From assembly GCA_949358305.1 (NCBI GenBank), contig OX442320.1:9502259-9566258 (forward strand): 64,000 bases of DNA, given 5' to 3'. Below are positions 12,601 to 25,500 of this stretch, one piece after another. Each line of letters starts with the position of its first letter. Position 1 is the first letter of the stretch. The position numbers and the translations under genes were made by a program. The DNA comes from Strigamia acuminata (Eukaryota; Arthropoda; Chilopoda; Geophilomorpha; Linotaeniidae). Under the pieces are notes generated by a model. That model saw only the letters and a program-made list of their open reading frames with translations. It ran no database searches and had not been told where the DNA came from.

Positions 12601-15600
12601 TGTCCAGTATCGTTTCGTTCCAGTGCTGCCACCTGCACGGACGGTCTTCGCGGACAAATTTGTAATCGTAGATTGTCCCTTCGTCCGGCATGGTCATCTC
12701 GTACACGTCCGGAGGTGCCGGAACCCAGTCCAGCAACGCATACTTCTTTTTCGTTTTGTCCGATAACGGTCCCTAAATTTACAATTTAAAAAAAAAATTA
12801 AAAAAAATTTTAAAAGTTAAATTCTTTGATGTACCTTCTGGATCTCCTTAAACAAAAGATTGAAATGATCCCGGCCGTTTGAGTCGAGTGTGGCTCCGAT
12901 AGACCAAGTGAGGGAGAACCAAAAGGCGCCCTGGCAAATAAAAATGCAGAAAAAAGCGATTAAAAAGTGAAAAATGCAGAAAAAAAGCGAAAAATGCAGA
13001 AAAAAAGCGATTAAAAAGTGAAAAATGCAGAAAAAAAGGGGAAAATGCAGAAAAAAAGCGATTAAAAGGTGAAAAATGCAGAAAAAAAGCGATTAAAAAG
13101 TGAAAAATGCAGAAAAAAAGGGAAAAATGCAGAAAAAAAAGCGATTAAAAGGTGAAAAATGCAGAAAAAAAGCGAAAAATGCAGAAAAAAAGCGATTAAA
13201 ACGTAAAAAATGCAGAAAGAAAGCAAAAATTGCAGAAAAAAAGTGATTAAAAAGTGACAAATTTAAAAATCTCAACTTAATTACTTCGCAGTATGTTTTC
13301 ACTTCCTTTCCCGTCACTTGTTTGGAGAATTTCTCGTCTTTGAATTTAATTAAAAAACAATCCAACAAATTCTGCAGAGACATCGCCAAGTTGGAATCCG
13401 AAGACTGAACCAATTCCTGCAACAAAAACCAACATCAAACCCCCAAAAAATCAAACCAAACCCAAATCAATTACTTTAGCTCCACTTTTTCGAATAAACT
13501 GCATCAAAATGGGCACAAACCGCTCGAACAACCTCACGTAATATTCCTGCAACTCGTCATTCACTTGCTCCGGAAGCGTATTCAGCCACGACGCCAAAAA
13601 TGGCCGCCACCCGAGCGACGACGACTCCATAAAAATCATCCCGCATCGCGACACCTAAAAATTAAAAATCCCCATCAAAAAACCCGAACCAACAACTCTT
13701 CCCCCTCGAATCATCGAATCATTCACCGTGGCGGGCGAAGCCGCTTCCAAATCCATCGGCTCAAAGATCAAATTGGTGGTCGAAGCGAGCTGGATGATCT
13801 CGCCGCTCATCAAACACAATTTCTTGTTGTCGTCCAAAACCGTGTTCATGTTCTCGATCCAAATGGCGTCAACCGGACCGTCGAATATCAGCCATTTCCG
13901 ATCCGGAGTCTAAAGAGAATCATTTTCCGTGACATCGTTGCGCTTTACGGAACAATTGCGTACCGGCGAGACGGCAAAATTGCGATAACTGACGGCTAGG
14001 ATTCCATCCGACCATTCGTGGGTCATGGGATCGAATTGGCCGTACAACTGACCCATTGTGATGGCTTTTGGATTGATGACCGTGATCTGCACTTTCTGTT
14101 CGTCGTTTTCACCCTGAAGAAACAAAAATTAATTAATTAATTTATTTATTTATTTATATTTTTTACTCTTTCGTTCATGTCGCCCAACGCAGTCGCCAGA
14201 GTGCGGTAAGCGCACGTTTTGCCACCCATCGGCATCCCGATTATCATGAAGCCGTGCCTGACGATCATCATTTCGTAAATCTGAAGGTTTTGTTGGGTTT
14301 TTAGTCATTTTGGGTTAAAAAATTGATCGGGTTTTGTATTTACCTGTTGGCATTTCATTACAAACACTTCGGTGTTCTGCAGATTCGTTTTCTCGCAGTT
14401 GTCTCCGACGGCTCGGTTGAGTTGCGAGTAGTCGGTTTCCGGTAAAATGATGCCGGGAAATAAATCCGACGTAATACCCTTTTAAAATGTGATTTAATTA
14501 AGTTGAATTAATTTAAATGAATTTTATGCACATTTGTGTATTAAAAATTGCAGATTTTTGTATTAAAAATTGCAGATTTTTGTATTAAAAATTGCACATT
14601 TTTGTATTAAAAATTGCACATTTTTGTATTAAAAATTGCACATTTTTGTATTAAAAATTGCACATTTTTGTATTAAAAATTGCACATTTTTGTATTAAAA
14701 ATTGCACATTTTTGTATTAAAAATTGCACATTTTTGTATTAAAAATTGCACATTTTTGTATTAAAAATTGCACATTTTTGTATTAAAAATTGCACATTTT
14801 TGTATTAAAAATTGCACATTTTTGTATTAAAAATTGCACATTTTTGTATTAAAAATTGCACATTTTTGTATTAAAAATTGCACATTTTTGTATTAAAAAT
14901 TGCAGATTTTATACAAAACTGTGCAGTTTTCATCTCACATTAAACAGCGCCAAATCAATGGCTAAAAATTTGGGCAGATTCACATCGGTGATCGAGCGCA
15001 ACATCAAAATATCCTCGTTCTCAACGGGAAACTTCAACTTCAAATTGCCCGCAGCCGTGAGTACGGACTTGACCGCCCTCATGCCGTAATCGTAATGCGA
15101 CTGCGACGACAACTGCTCCGAACACAGCCTGTATGTAGCCACGATTTTCACCGCCAACGGTCGGGCGCGCAGAAACCCAAAAGAATAGAGCACAATCTCA
15201 GAAATCAACGCGTAGTCCGGCACCATCATGGCCACGGGTCGAAAAAGGGCTTTCAAGTTATCCGGCAGCTCCGAGCGACCCGCGTAGCCAGGATTCATCG
15301 TGATAAACACGGCGCACGCTTTGTCTAAATGGATGATCGTTCCCTCGAACAAAATCTCGTCTGCTCCGGCTATAATTCCTCGTTGGATGGTCAGGATTTG
15401 TTGCGCCACGACCGACAGCACTTCCAGGTCGATGCGATTGAACTCGTCGAAACAAGCCCATGCACCGCACGACGCCAATCCCTTGAGAAAAAAGAAAATA
15501 AGCCGAATAAGCCGAGCAAAAGCTGCCGAGACCAGGAGCGGAGCCAGAAGACATGCATTTTCAGTCCAAAAAATTAAAATTTCAGAATTTTCAGTCCAAA

Positions 15601-18600
15601 AAAATTAAATTTTCAGAATTTTCAGTCCAAAAAATTGAATTTTCAGTCCAAAAAAATTAAATTTTCAGAATTTTCAGTCCAAAAAATTGAAATTTCAGTC
15701 CAAAAAATTGAAATTTCAGTCCAAAAAATTAAATTTTTAGTCCAAAAAATTAAATTTTTAGTCCAAAAAATTAAATTTTCACTATTTCAGTCCAAAGAAT
15801 TGAATTTTCACTATTTCAGTCCAAAAAATTGAATTTTTACTACTTCAGTCCAAAAAATTGAATTTTCAGTCCAAAAAATTGAATTTTTACTATTTCAGTC
15901 CAAAGAATTGAATTTTCACTATTTCAGTCCAAAAAATTGAATTTTCACTACTTCAGTCCAAAAAATTGAATTTTCAGTCCAAAAAATTGAATTTTTACTA
16001 TTTCAGTCCAAAGAATTGAATTTTCACTATTTCAGTCCAAAAAATTGAATTTTCACTACTTCAGTCCAAAAAATTAAATTTTTAGTCCAAAAAATTAAAT
16101 TTTCCGTTCAAAAAATTGAATTTTCCGTTCAAAAAATTGAATTTTCCGTTCAAAAAATTAAATTTTTCGTTCAAAAAATTGAAATTTCAGTCCAAAAAAT
16201 TGAATTTTCACAATTTTCAGTCCAAAAAATTGAATTTTCACTATTTCAGTCCGAAAAATTGAATTTTTAGTCCGAAAAATTGAATTTTTAGTCCGAAAAA
16301 TTGAATTTTTAGTCCGAAAAATTGAATTTTCAGTCCAAAAAATTGAGTTTTTACTATTTCAGTCCAAAAAATTAAATTTTCACTATTTCAGTCCAAAAAA
16401 TTAAAATTTTAGTCCAAAAAATTGAATTTTCAGTCCAAAAAAACTGGATCCGCCTATGCCGAAAGTCCGAAACCTTACCTTAAAGAACTTGCCCAACGCG
16501 ATGTAATCCAGTCCGTCCGAGCAGTTAAACACGACGCAATAATTAGCTATGGCCTTAGCCAAATCCTTGGTCGTTTCCGTTTTCCCCGTCCCAGCGGGCC
16601 CTTCAGGGGCCCCGCCGAGAAACAGCTGCAGCGCACCAAACAGAGTCCGGTAACAGCGATCGGTGAGCGGCGTGATGACCAAGCGCGGCGTGTTTCCCAG
16701 ATACTCGTAGCCGTAATTCAGAGACGAGTTGATCATGCGCGTCAGCACATTCTCCTCCTCCCAGTAGTACCTCAGTTGCGACAACCACATGAAATCGTTG
16801 TCGTTCGTGATTTGCGCCGCCACAATCAGCACCATCACGTCCCTGGCGTGCACGTCGAGCACCACCAACGCTCCGAGCGTGGTCCGCACTTGTTTCGTCA
16901 GATTCCCGCGGACTAATTGAACTATTTTGTCGATCTGGTCGTTATTGACCGACAGATAACGCTCCAGAGCGGCTTGGCCTTCCGCGATGGCTTCGTGGAT
17001 GTCCGCGGTCCAGTAGTATTGACTTATGCACAAAGTGGGCTGACCCGGCCAGATCAAAACCCATTCTTCCCGCGTCTTTTCGGCGTACGATTTCATAGCC
17101 AATTCGATTACCTACGAAAAGATAAAGGTAGAATTTGTTTTTATCGCATTTTTTCACGTTTTTGTGCGTTTTTCCAAGTTTTTTGTGCGTTTTTGCATGT
17201 TTTTTTTTGGCATTTTTCATGGTTTTTGGGCGTTTTTGTGCATTTTTCACGTTTTTTGTGCGTTTTTTCGTCTTTTACGCGTTTTTCATTTTTCTCGGTT
17301 TTGTGCGTTTTTCATTTTTCACGTTTTTTGTGCGTTTTATCACGTTTTTGTGCGTTTTATCACGTTTTTGTGCGTTATATCACGTTTTTGTGCATTTTTC
17401 ACGTTTTTTTGTGGGTTTTTTCACGTTTTTTCGGTTTTTTTTCGCGTTTTTATACAAACTGACCCTCCGAACGCTGATTTTCATGTTTCCTTCGAGCTCG
17501 CGGAACCATTTCTCCACTTGTCCCCTGGCGGCCGTTGTGTTGATGTAATCGGCCAGCTCAAAAACTTCATTTTCGTGGCTCCTCATGTGAGTTATTTCCA
17601 AATCGGCGGTGAAATTGAGGCCCGCGATCGCTTCGAAACACTTTTTCAAGTGCACTTGGACACTGAAATTCCAAAATCCCACACAAATTTGTTACAAAAC
17701 ATCTTCAAAAAAAAATAAACAAAAAAAAAAAATTCCAAACAAACTTTTTCGGGTCTTTAGTTTCCGACAAAATCTCGAGCAATTCGTCGTTGGACAAAAA
17801 GAAAAATCGCGGAAAATAGAGTCGTTTCTTCTCCAAATACTCGTTCAACCCCTTCAAAATCATCTCGAGCAACTCATTAGCCCGCCCGAACCGTCCCACC
17901 ATGTTATCGATATTAACAACGTGCAAAACCATCGGATCCGCGTTCGCCGCTTTCATAATTTCCCGCCAACTCTTATCCACCGTATTAAACCTCCTGCCCT
18001 CTTCCGGCATTTGCGCCATGATGTCTGGCGAGCTGAAAATCGGCTCCAAATACAAATACGTCATTTGCACCTTCATCCAAGCGTCCAAAATCTCCTGAAG
18101 CGTCAACAACGTCCTTTCCCACTCACTAAACAACAAAAAAATACAAAAAAACATCAAAAAAATCGATTTTTTAAAATATTTTTCCACTTTCTTGCCTCAC
18201 TTCCGCCGCAAACGGCTTCACATACGGCGAACTTCTCATGCTCTGCACTTTGACGATACTGTCGTCCAACAACGACTGAATTTCCTCCGCAGCCGTTAAA
18301 ATATAAGTTCCCGAATCCCGATACGAAACGACCTGAAATTTCATCTAAAAATCGCCGCAAAATAAATAAATTAATTAATTAATTAAATAAATTCTTAATT
18401 GTTTATTTATTTACCATTTCCCATTCGGCTTTCATTTTGAGGAGGTTTCTCTCGAGCGTGTTCTCTTTGGTCGCAGCGTCGCTGATCACTTCGAACTGCG
18501 GCACAAACTGCTCCAGATTGTAATCGATTAATTTGGCGAGCGTCAACTCGCCGTCCGCACGGATGGGGAAGCCAACAACGTCGGAAATTACGTCCCAATG

Positions 18601-21600
18601 CCGTTCTTTCAGCGATTGGTTGCACAGGGTTATGACTATCGGTACGTGTTCTTTGAACTCGTCGATGCTGTCCCGCACTTGTCCCGCCATCGTTCTCACG
18701 GGGATGTTGTCGGCGAAAAACTTCTCCAACTTTTGCACGTTTTTTTGCAGTAAAATTGTGTCTTGGTCAACGGTTTCAGGATCGATACTCGTCATGGGAC
18801 CGTTCAACCAAGCGCTGAAATCAAATTAAATCAAATTAAAACAAATAAAATAAAATAAAATCCAATAAAACCAAATAAAATCCAATAAAACCAAATAAAA
18901 TCGAATAAAATCGAATAAAATCAAACAAAACCAAAAAAAATCGAATAAAATCGAATAAAATCGAATAAAATCGAATAAACTCGAATAAAATCAAATTAAA
19001 TCAAATAAAATCAAATAAAATAAAAATAAAACCAAATAAAATCAAATAAAACCAAATAAAATCAAATAAAATCAAATAAAACCAAATAAAACCAAATAAA
19101 ACCAAATAAAACCAAATAAAACCAAATAAAACCAAATAAAATCAAACAAAATCAAACAAAATCAATAAATTAATTTTCTTCTTCTTTTTAATTCTCTTAC
19201 TGGTGTTTCTGATCGAATTTGACGGCGGATTCGTAAAGTTGGTAATACGGCTTCAATTTATTTGCAATAACGTTCCGTGTTGGATAGCCAGTTATTTCCC
19301 ACTCCAACGCCATTTCTTCCGAATTAAATTTGTCGATCTGCAATAAAAACACGCATAATTACACTATTAATGCGACAAATCAACCTGGTGGCGCTTAAAC
19401 AAACTTTATCCTTCGCTACATCCAGTTTGTTGTTCAGCGTAGTCGCTTTTTTGTAGTACATATTCATCTGGTTGATGTCGGAAAATTTGTCAAACTCCTC
19501 GACTGCGTACGACATCTCGTCTAAATCTTCGAGGAACTTTTCTCTGCGACACTTAAATCGACAATAAAATTGTACAATTCAATCAATTTGTCTTTACTTT
19601 CTTCCTTTCTTACTTTGAGCTCCACTTCGAACTCTTTTCTCAAGTCTTTGTACTCGCTTTTAAAGTCTTCGAACATTACCGGCAACTTGAGATGCCATTG
19701 GAACGCTTGCACGTTGTAGTAAGTTTCCACCGGCCCGGGTAACATGTAATCTGCGAGAAAAATGATCCTGTGCGCGGAATCTTTGAGCTTCTTCTGCAGC
19801 TCCAAGTATTTATCGGCTTCCACTTTTAATATGTAGTTCTGAAAATGTCAAATCCAAAAAATCATCAAGTCAATGTTAATGGTCAATTGAAACGGCTCAT
19901 CACCCTTAATGCGATCAATTCTTCGGTTTCCTTAGGAGGTATTGACACGCGATTCGCTATTTCCTCGTATTCAGTGCACAGCCTAAAATAAATCAAAACA
20001 TAAAAGAATTAATTCATTTTTAGGCATTTTCCAAGTAATTTGCACACAGAAATGCATTTATTTGATGAAATAGGACTAGTTTTGCACACAAAATTGCAAT
20101 TTTTAAGCATTTTCTAAGTAAATTGCACATAAAAATGCATTTACTTGATGAAATAGGACCAGTTTTGCACACAAAATTGCAGTTTTGCACACAAAATTGC
20201 AATTTTTAAGCATTTTCCAAGTAATTTGCACACAGAAATGCATTTATTAGATGAAATAGGACCAGTTTTGCACAAAAAATTGCCATTTTTAGGCATTTTC
20301 CAAGTAATTTGCACACAGAAATGCATTTATTTGATGAAATAGGACCAGTTTTGTACACAAAATTGCAGTTTTGCACACAAAATTGCAGTTTTGCACACAA
20401 AATTGCAGTTTTGCACACAAAATTGCAGTTTTGCACACAAAATTGCAATTTTTAGGCATTTTCCAAGTAATTTGCACACAGAAATGCATTTAATTGAAGA
20501 AAAAGGACCAGTTTTACACACAAAATTGCAATTTTTAGGCATTTTCCAAGTAATTTGCACACATTAATGCATTTATTTGTTGAAATAGGACTAGTTTTGC
20601 ACACAAAATTGCTGTTTTTGTCAAAAATGATTAGTTTTACACACATTATTGCAGTGTTTATCGAAATTCGAACCTATTTCGCCCAAAAACATACAATTTT
20701 GTCATTTTTCGACCTAAATTTGAGAAATGACTTATTTTTAACGGATTAATTTACACTTTAGTAAATTGTTGATTGTCTTGCGACATGCGTATCAAAAGCT
20801 TCTCCTTGATCGCTTCAATCCGCCGAAGCAATCCTTGCACGAGATCGTCGGCCTGAATTTCGTACATGCCCACTCGCACCGCTTTGGGAAGATTCTCCGA
20901 TATCTCTTCTACAAGCGCGTGGTACTTCCTCACCTTCTCCGCAAAATCATCGAACGTAATTTCCTCCTCTTGCATAAAATTATCAACTTCTTGCTCAGCC
21001 TGAATCAAGCAAGAGATTAAACCAAATCCAAAGCACAACAACGAAGTCTCCGACATTCTACCTCGCGCGTGATCAGATATTTGTACTTCATGTAACGTTC
21101 CAGGTGTTTTTTCGGCCCGGCACTCTCCGACTGCATCACTCTGGTGATCTTTTCTTTGGCGATCGCAATTTCGTTCTCAAAAACCACCGGACGGAGCGGA
21201 ATTTTCGCGTGCCGTCCACCCTGAACGGAAAAAATTAATTGGAAACTCGAATTGTAATTTTTGTCGCGTCGATTTCTCACCCATTCGCTGAATATTTTCG
21301 TCTCGAGTCTCGGGATGAGCGACGCGGCTTTGGCGATCGCGTCCGGGAGATTGACCAAAGCCAGTTCGAAGTCGGGCGTGTCCGGTTCGAAGAGGATTTC
21401 CGTCCCTTCGAGAATGAAGCGTAAAATGAAACCCGAATGTTCGTGCGCTTTCGTCCAATTCTGAAATAAATTAAAAATAAATTAAAATTAAATTAAAAAC
21501 AAATTAAAATTAAATTAAATTAAATCACCGGGGGTTTGCAGATCAAATTCGTGTAATCTTCGAGCGATTTTGTACAAAGATCGACTAAATTCGACTCCAT

Positions 21601-23096
21601 TAACGTCGCCACGGCTTCAAAAAACGACTCCAACCGCCGAAATTGCGTCGTCGGCGGCAATTGTTTCCTCTTCTGCGCATTTTGGAAAATCCGAACCAAA
21701 TCCCCCGTCCATCTGTCGACACATCATCACAAAATCAAACAAAAACCAAACAAAACATCCAAAACTCACTTGTTCGAAAGAACATCCTTGACGTCGTCCA
21801 AATGCGTCGCAAAAATCTGCATAAAACTCTGCAATTCCAACGCGTCCTCTCGTTTCTGGAAATCCAAAATCCTCAAAATCCTCAAATCCCTAAAAAAAAT
21901 AAAAAAAACCATCACAAAAAAAATCCACAAACAATACGAATCGCCTCACTTGTATTGATAATACCACAAACTCAACATTTGCTGCAAACAAGTGCTGCTA
22001 GTCAAGTGCAAATTCCTCGAAATCGCGAGTCTGTTCAGATAGTAATTCTCCGTCCACGGTTTCGGAACCAACTCCAAATCCGAATCGATCAAACCCAGCG
22101 GTTTGTAACTCGTCCGTTTGTCCGGTCCTTGCGGATCCTCGATGGCGAAATCCACGGCCGCTTTCTTCGAGCCCACTATGTAATCTTCCGCCGCTTCCAG
22201 CATTAGTTGTTCGAGAACATCCGCGAAAGCCAACTAAAAAATAAACAAATTTAAACATTTATATGATAATATCACCACTCGCGTCAGTTCCATCACCTTA
22301 AACTTTGGCGGAATTAACTCGGTGATGCTTCCCACCGTGCTCGGATACATCGGCGGAACGTTTTCCGTCGCAACTCCGTGATGAATATAGTAATAATATC
22401 TCTAAAAAATAAAACAAAAATGATTAAAATTAAATTATGTTTTATTATTTTTTTTTACTAATTCATCTTGTTCGCTGCTCGTTAAAGGTGCACCTGGTGG
22501 CGTGTCGAGTCCCGGTACCATCGTTGCTGTTGATTTTTCGTGCCCCCTGTCAATTAATCAAAATTAAACAAAAAAATCAAATTTTTTCAAAAATAAAATT
22601 ACATAATAAGATTGACAAGCATTGATCGGAAATTTTCTCTCTCCTTCTGTGGCACCAAAGACCTTTTATCGATTCCCGGCTCGGCGGCCTTTTTCCCTGG
22701 CGGATCCCACGGTTTTGCTCGTTTTTCATACTGAGCTAATCGCGTTTGGGCTGCGAAAAAGCGAGAAAAGTGAGAAATTAATTCGAAAATATAATTGAAA
22801 TGTGAAAAACAACTAAATGTATGAATTATCGAGTGGAATACGTGTTGGAATGGGTGGTAAATAACTCGCAGCTGGAGTAAAAGGATGAATAACTGGCTGC
22901 CCCAATCCCTCTTCATCCGCGATCACCGATGGTATTTCCGTGAGCCAGGCCGGTTTTTGTCGTTTGTGGGGTAAAGTAGCCAGCAGATGGCTCAAATCTT
23001 CTCTTCTTTTAACCGTGTGTCGACGTGGTTTATTCCCGTTTTTCTTTAAATAAGAAAAATCACAATTAATGGATTTTTTAATCTCGAGTCCGCCAT
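3665..23096 (-). CDS. Axonemal inner-arm dynein heavy chain (DNAH3/7/12 group)
   Basis: Motor subunit of a single-headed inner-arm axonemal dynein: it hydrolyses ATP to slide doublet microtubules in cilia or sperm flagella. I could chain 53 exons totalling 12,068 nt (about 4,022 aa), the normal family length. In order there is the tail and linker with the YYYYIHHG motif; AAA1 P-loop GPAGTGKT (about residue 1332) with CFDEFNR in the next exon; AAA2 GMPMGGKT (about 1614); AAA3 GPTGTGKS (about 1982); AAA4 GVGGSGRQS (about 2342); a stalk coiled coil with microtubule-binding tip (about 2580-2890); then AAA5-6 and a C-terminus with YKTSERRG and [11 protein letters not shown]. The stop is TGA at 3665. 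The chosen start is ATG at 23094-23096, but the frame needs one extra base in the T6 run at 23074-23079. Introns ending at 5733 and 18195 have GC donors. Most long introns hold private tandem repeats. The family is certain; the exact orthologue is not. Confidence 0.95.
4431..4650. repeat. 10-bp tandem repeat in dynein intron
   Basis: About 21 near-perfect copies of acaaaatttc fill the intron between the exons at 4090-4420 and 4680-4907. Confidence 0.97.
9876..10215. repeat. ~20-bp tandem repeat in dynein intron
   Basis: Diverged copies of tggataaaaatcgtcaaaa fill the intron just upstream (in gene order) of the exon ending at 9869. Confidence 0.95.
11090..11215. repeat. Short duplicated segments and (gcttgtt)n in dynein intron
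   Basis: The GC-richer segment tgctctgcagtgaagcgcac is repeated with variation, and is followed by gttgcttgttgcttgttgct repeats. It differs from the AT-rich arrays in the other introns. Confidence 0.8.
11647..11915. repeat. AT-only tandem repeat in dynein intron
   Basis: Repeats of aaaattaaaattataaaatt fill the intron between exons 11430-11637 and 11919-12370. Confidence 0.95.
12935..13255. repeat. ~22-bp tandem repeat in dynein intron
   Basis: Copies of aaaaatgcagaaaaaaagcg, with or without attaaaa spacers, fill the intron between exons 12835-12930 and 13285-13416. Confidence 0.95.
14530..14915. repeat. 22-bp tandem repeat in dynein intron
   Basis: About 16 near-identical copies built from tttttgtattaaaaattgca. 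The outermost copies differ at one base (gcaga instead of gcaca). Confidence 0.97.
15560..16440. repeat. ~23-bp tandem repeat in dynein intron
   Basis: The longest intron array of the dynein gene. Units contain cagtccaaaaaattgaattt, and higher-order blocks recur (ttttcactatt and ttttagtcc variants). It separates the AAA1 P-loop exon (16479-17111) from the exon with the CFDEFNR motif. Confidence 0.95.
17140..17455. repeat. ~18-bp T-rich tandem repeat in dynein intron
   Basis: Copies of cacgtttttgtgcgtttt. It is open in several + strand frames because stop triplets are rare in the unit; this is not a gene. Confidence 0.95.
18828..19168. repeat. 10-bp tandem repeat in dynein intron
   Basis: Copies of atcaaataaa and accaaataaa. 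They fill the intron between exons 18415-18814 and 19201-19337. Confidence 0.95.
20012..20640. repeat. Compound tandem repeat in dynein intron
   Basis: A larger unit of about 100-150 bp (gcattttccaagtaatttgc ... aaataggaccagttttgc) contains a smaller 20-bp repeat, cacacaaaattgcagttttg, amplified near 20350-20450. It stays open in all - strand frames over long stretches without being coding. Confidence 0.95.
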
Positions 23097-23109
23097 TTGT
23101 TTACAATCA

Positions 23110-23124
23110 GATCACCATGGCAAC
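23110..23124 (-). promoter_or_regulatory. RFX X-box upstream of the dynein start
   Basis: On the - strand the sequence is GTTGCCATGGTGATC, which fits the X-box consensus (GYTRCC, short spacer, RRYAAC-like) bound by RFX factors at ciliary gene promoters. It lies 14 bp upstream of the chosen dynein ATG, in the 415-bp divergent interval shared with the EF-Ts gene. One half-site is perfect and the other (GGTGAT) is off by one. Confidence 0.65.
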
Positions 23125-23511
23125 GCCATTAGAACAGATTAAAACTCTTTTTTTACCTTTGGAGTTGCCATCGCTATCAAGTTTGGTCGTGTATAGATAT
23201 ATTAAAACGTTGTTTGTGTATAATCGTGTAAATAAATATAGAAATTCGTGTAGGAAGTTATAAAATTGTACCAAGATCAATACGTGGCTTGGATACCACT
23301 TTCGATTCTCGAGCCATCGTCATGACATCATAAATAAGCAAGCGCCAACTCGCGATAATTTGACAAACTAACCTATAATTCGATAGTGTGGGTCTGGTAC
23401 ACATCGGCGCATCACTCTGGCGGCAACCCGGCGAACCCTATTGAAGTCCTATTCGACTCAAATTGGTCGTTCGTGGCTGAATTTTTTGGAACAATTATCT
23501 GTGAAGTCAAC

Positions 23512-25500
23512 ATGATAACTGGAAGAATATTCCAGCGTTTATTTCACAAAACGACATCATCGTTTACAACAAACAACAAGTCTTTATTAGCTACACTGAG
23601 GCAGAAAACAGGTTACACGTTCAGCAATTGCAAAAAAGCATTGGAACTACACAATTACGATCTCTCAAAAGTAAAAAATTAAAAAATAAATTAAATAGCA
23701 AAATAATGTCCCTTATTTAACCCACAGGCGGAAGACTGGCTCCAATCGCAAGCGAAAGCCGAAGGATGGGCGAAAATTGGGAAATTAAAAGGCCGTGTTG
23801 CTAACGAAGGCCTAATTGCGTTGATAAACAACAACAACTTGGCCACAATGGTCGAAGTAATAACAAATGAATCAATTTTAGCAAACTATACATCGATACC
23901 AGTATTTAAAATCGATATAAATTGATTTAAGTGATTTAAAATTGGTATAAATTAATTTTAGCAAAACATACATCGATATGAGTATTTTAAAATCGATATA
24001 AATTGATTTTAGCAAAAATATACATCGATACCAGTGTTTTAAAATCGATATAAATTGATTTTAGCAAAATATACATTGATTTAAGTGATTTAAAATCGAT
24101 ATAAATTGATTTTAGCAAAATTTACATTGATTTAAGTGATTTAAAATCGGTGTAAATTGATTTTAGCAAAAGATACATCGATATGAGTATTTTAAAATCG
24201 ATATAAATTGATTTTAGCAAAATTTACATTGATTTAAGTGATTTAAAATCGATATAAATTGATTTTAGCAAAATTTACATTGATTTAAGTGATTTAAAAT
24301 CGGTGTAAATTGATTTTAGCAAAAGATACATCGATATGAGTATTTTAAAATCGATATAAATTGATTTTAGCAAAATTTACATTGATTTAAGTGATTTAAA
24401 ATCGATATAAATTGATTTTAGCAAAATTTACATTGATTTAAGTGATTTAAAATCGGTATAAATTGATTTTAGCAAAACATACATCGATATGAGTATTTTA
24501 AAATCGATATAAATTGATTTTAGCAAAAATATACATCGATACCAGTGTTTTAAAATCGATATAAATTGATTTTAGCAAAATTTACATTGATTTAAGTGAT
24601 TTAAAATCGGTATAAATCGATTTTAGTAAAATATACATTGATTTAAATGATTTAAAATCGGTATAAATTGATTTTAGCAAAACATACATCGATATGAGTA
24701 TTTTAAAATCGACATAAACTGTTTTAATCTCGATATTTCTGTTTTTAAACCGATAGGTGAACTGTGAAACCGATTTCGTGGCGAGAAACGACAATTTCCA
24801 ATCCATGATGGCCGCAGTGGCTCAAGCAACACTCGGCTACGCGACCGACAAGGGATTGTACGGACACGACTTTTGTAAAGTAAAAAAAAAAATAAAGATC
24901 AAAAAATATTTATTTTTTAAATTAAATTAAATTCTATTTAAATTTCAGATTATTTTAGCCAAGCCTGATTTATCCAACTTGAAAACCATCGACCAAGAAC
25001 ACACTTTGGCCGATTTAATCGCCTGGCACGTCAATCTGTTGGGCGAAAACATTTCCCTTCGGCGAGCGGTTTGTTGGTGCGTGCGCGACGAGATGCAAAT
25101 CAGTGGCTACGTCCATCCCGCGCAACTGCACAAAACCGGCGTGTTGTTGGGCAAATTTGGGAGTTTAGTTTGCTATAAAAAGCTCCCCGAGCCGCCTCTA
25201 ACTGCCGATGTAACGTTGAACGATGCGGGTAGTTTATTGGCGAAGCAAATTGTTGGTAAGTATTTGTAAAATTAATGATTTCTGTCGGATTAAATGCATT
25301 CTGGGTGTTTTTAAGGCATGAATCCGGAGGCTATTGGAAATAAAGTCGAGGATAAACCCTCGGAAGATGTGGATTCGGAAACTAAATTAATTTTCCAGCC
25401 TTTGATTAGCGATTCTGAGCAAACTGTTGGCGAGTACCTCGATCAAAATGGCGTCCAAGTGATCGATTACATTCGATTTCAATGCGGGGAAACGTTGTAA
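23512..25500 (+). CDS. TSFM: Mitochondrial elongation factor Ts, copy 1
   Basis: Nucleotide-exchange factor that recycles mitochondrial EF-Tu during translation in the matrix. Exons 23512-23670, 23728-23856, 24757-24879, 24949-25255 and 25316-25500 give 300 aa. The basic, Ser/Thr-rich N-terminus looks like a mitochondrial presequence. The UBA-like N-domain ([16 protein letters not shown]) is followed by the diagnostic [10 protein letters not shown] motif, whose Asp-Phe pair inserts into EF-Tu, and by the core domain ([21 protein letters not shown]) and a C-terminal [11 protein letters not shown] block. The start is the first ATG after non-coding sequence; the frame is open further upstream without an ATG. 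Intron 2 is expanded by a tandem repeat. An AATAAA lies at 25536. Confidence 0.93.
23880..24720. repeat. ~60-bp tandem repeat in EF-Ts intron 2
   Basis: Diverged units of the form atcgatataaattgatttta followed by gcaaaatttacattgattta. The array makes up almost all of this 900-bp intron. The matching intron of the second EF-Ts copy is only 61 bp and lacks it. Confidence 0.95.

Noticed and set aside
14530-14915. CRISPR-like regular direct repeats
   Set aside because: The repeats are contiguous with no unique spacers, and lie in an intron of a eukaryotic gene.
17135-17718. Phe-rich + strand frames
   Set aside because: They arise from the cacgtttttgtgcgtttt intron repeat opposite the dynein gene.
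19544-19613. Acceptor at 19544 (CGCAG) for a dynein exon
   Set aside because: It gives the wrong phase. The acceptor 8 bases upstream (TTTAAG, exon end 19551) joins the flanking exons in frame.
23044-23063. 20-nt intron in the first dynein exon
   Set aside because: It has GT and AG ends and would fix the frame, but it is far below the minimum size for animal introns. A one-base length error in the adjacent homopolymer explains the frame better.
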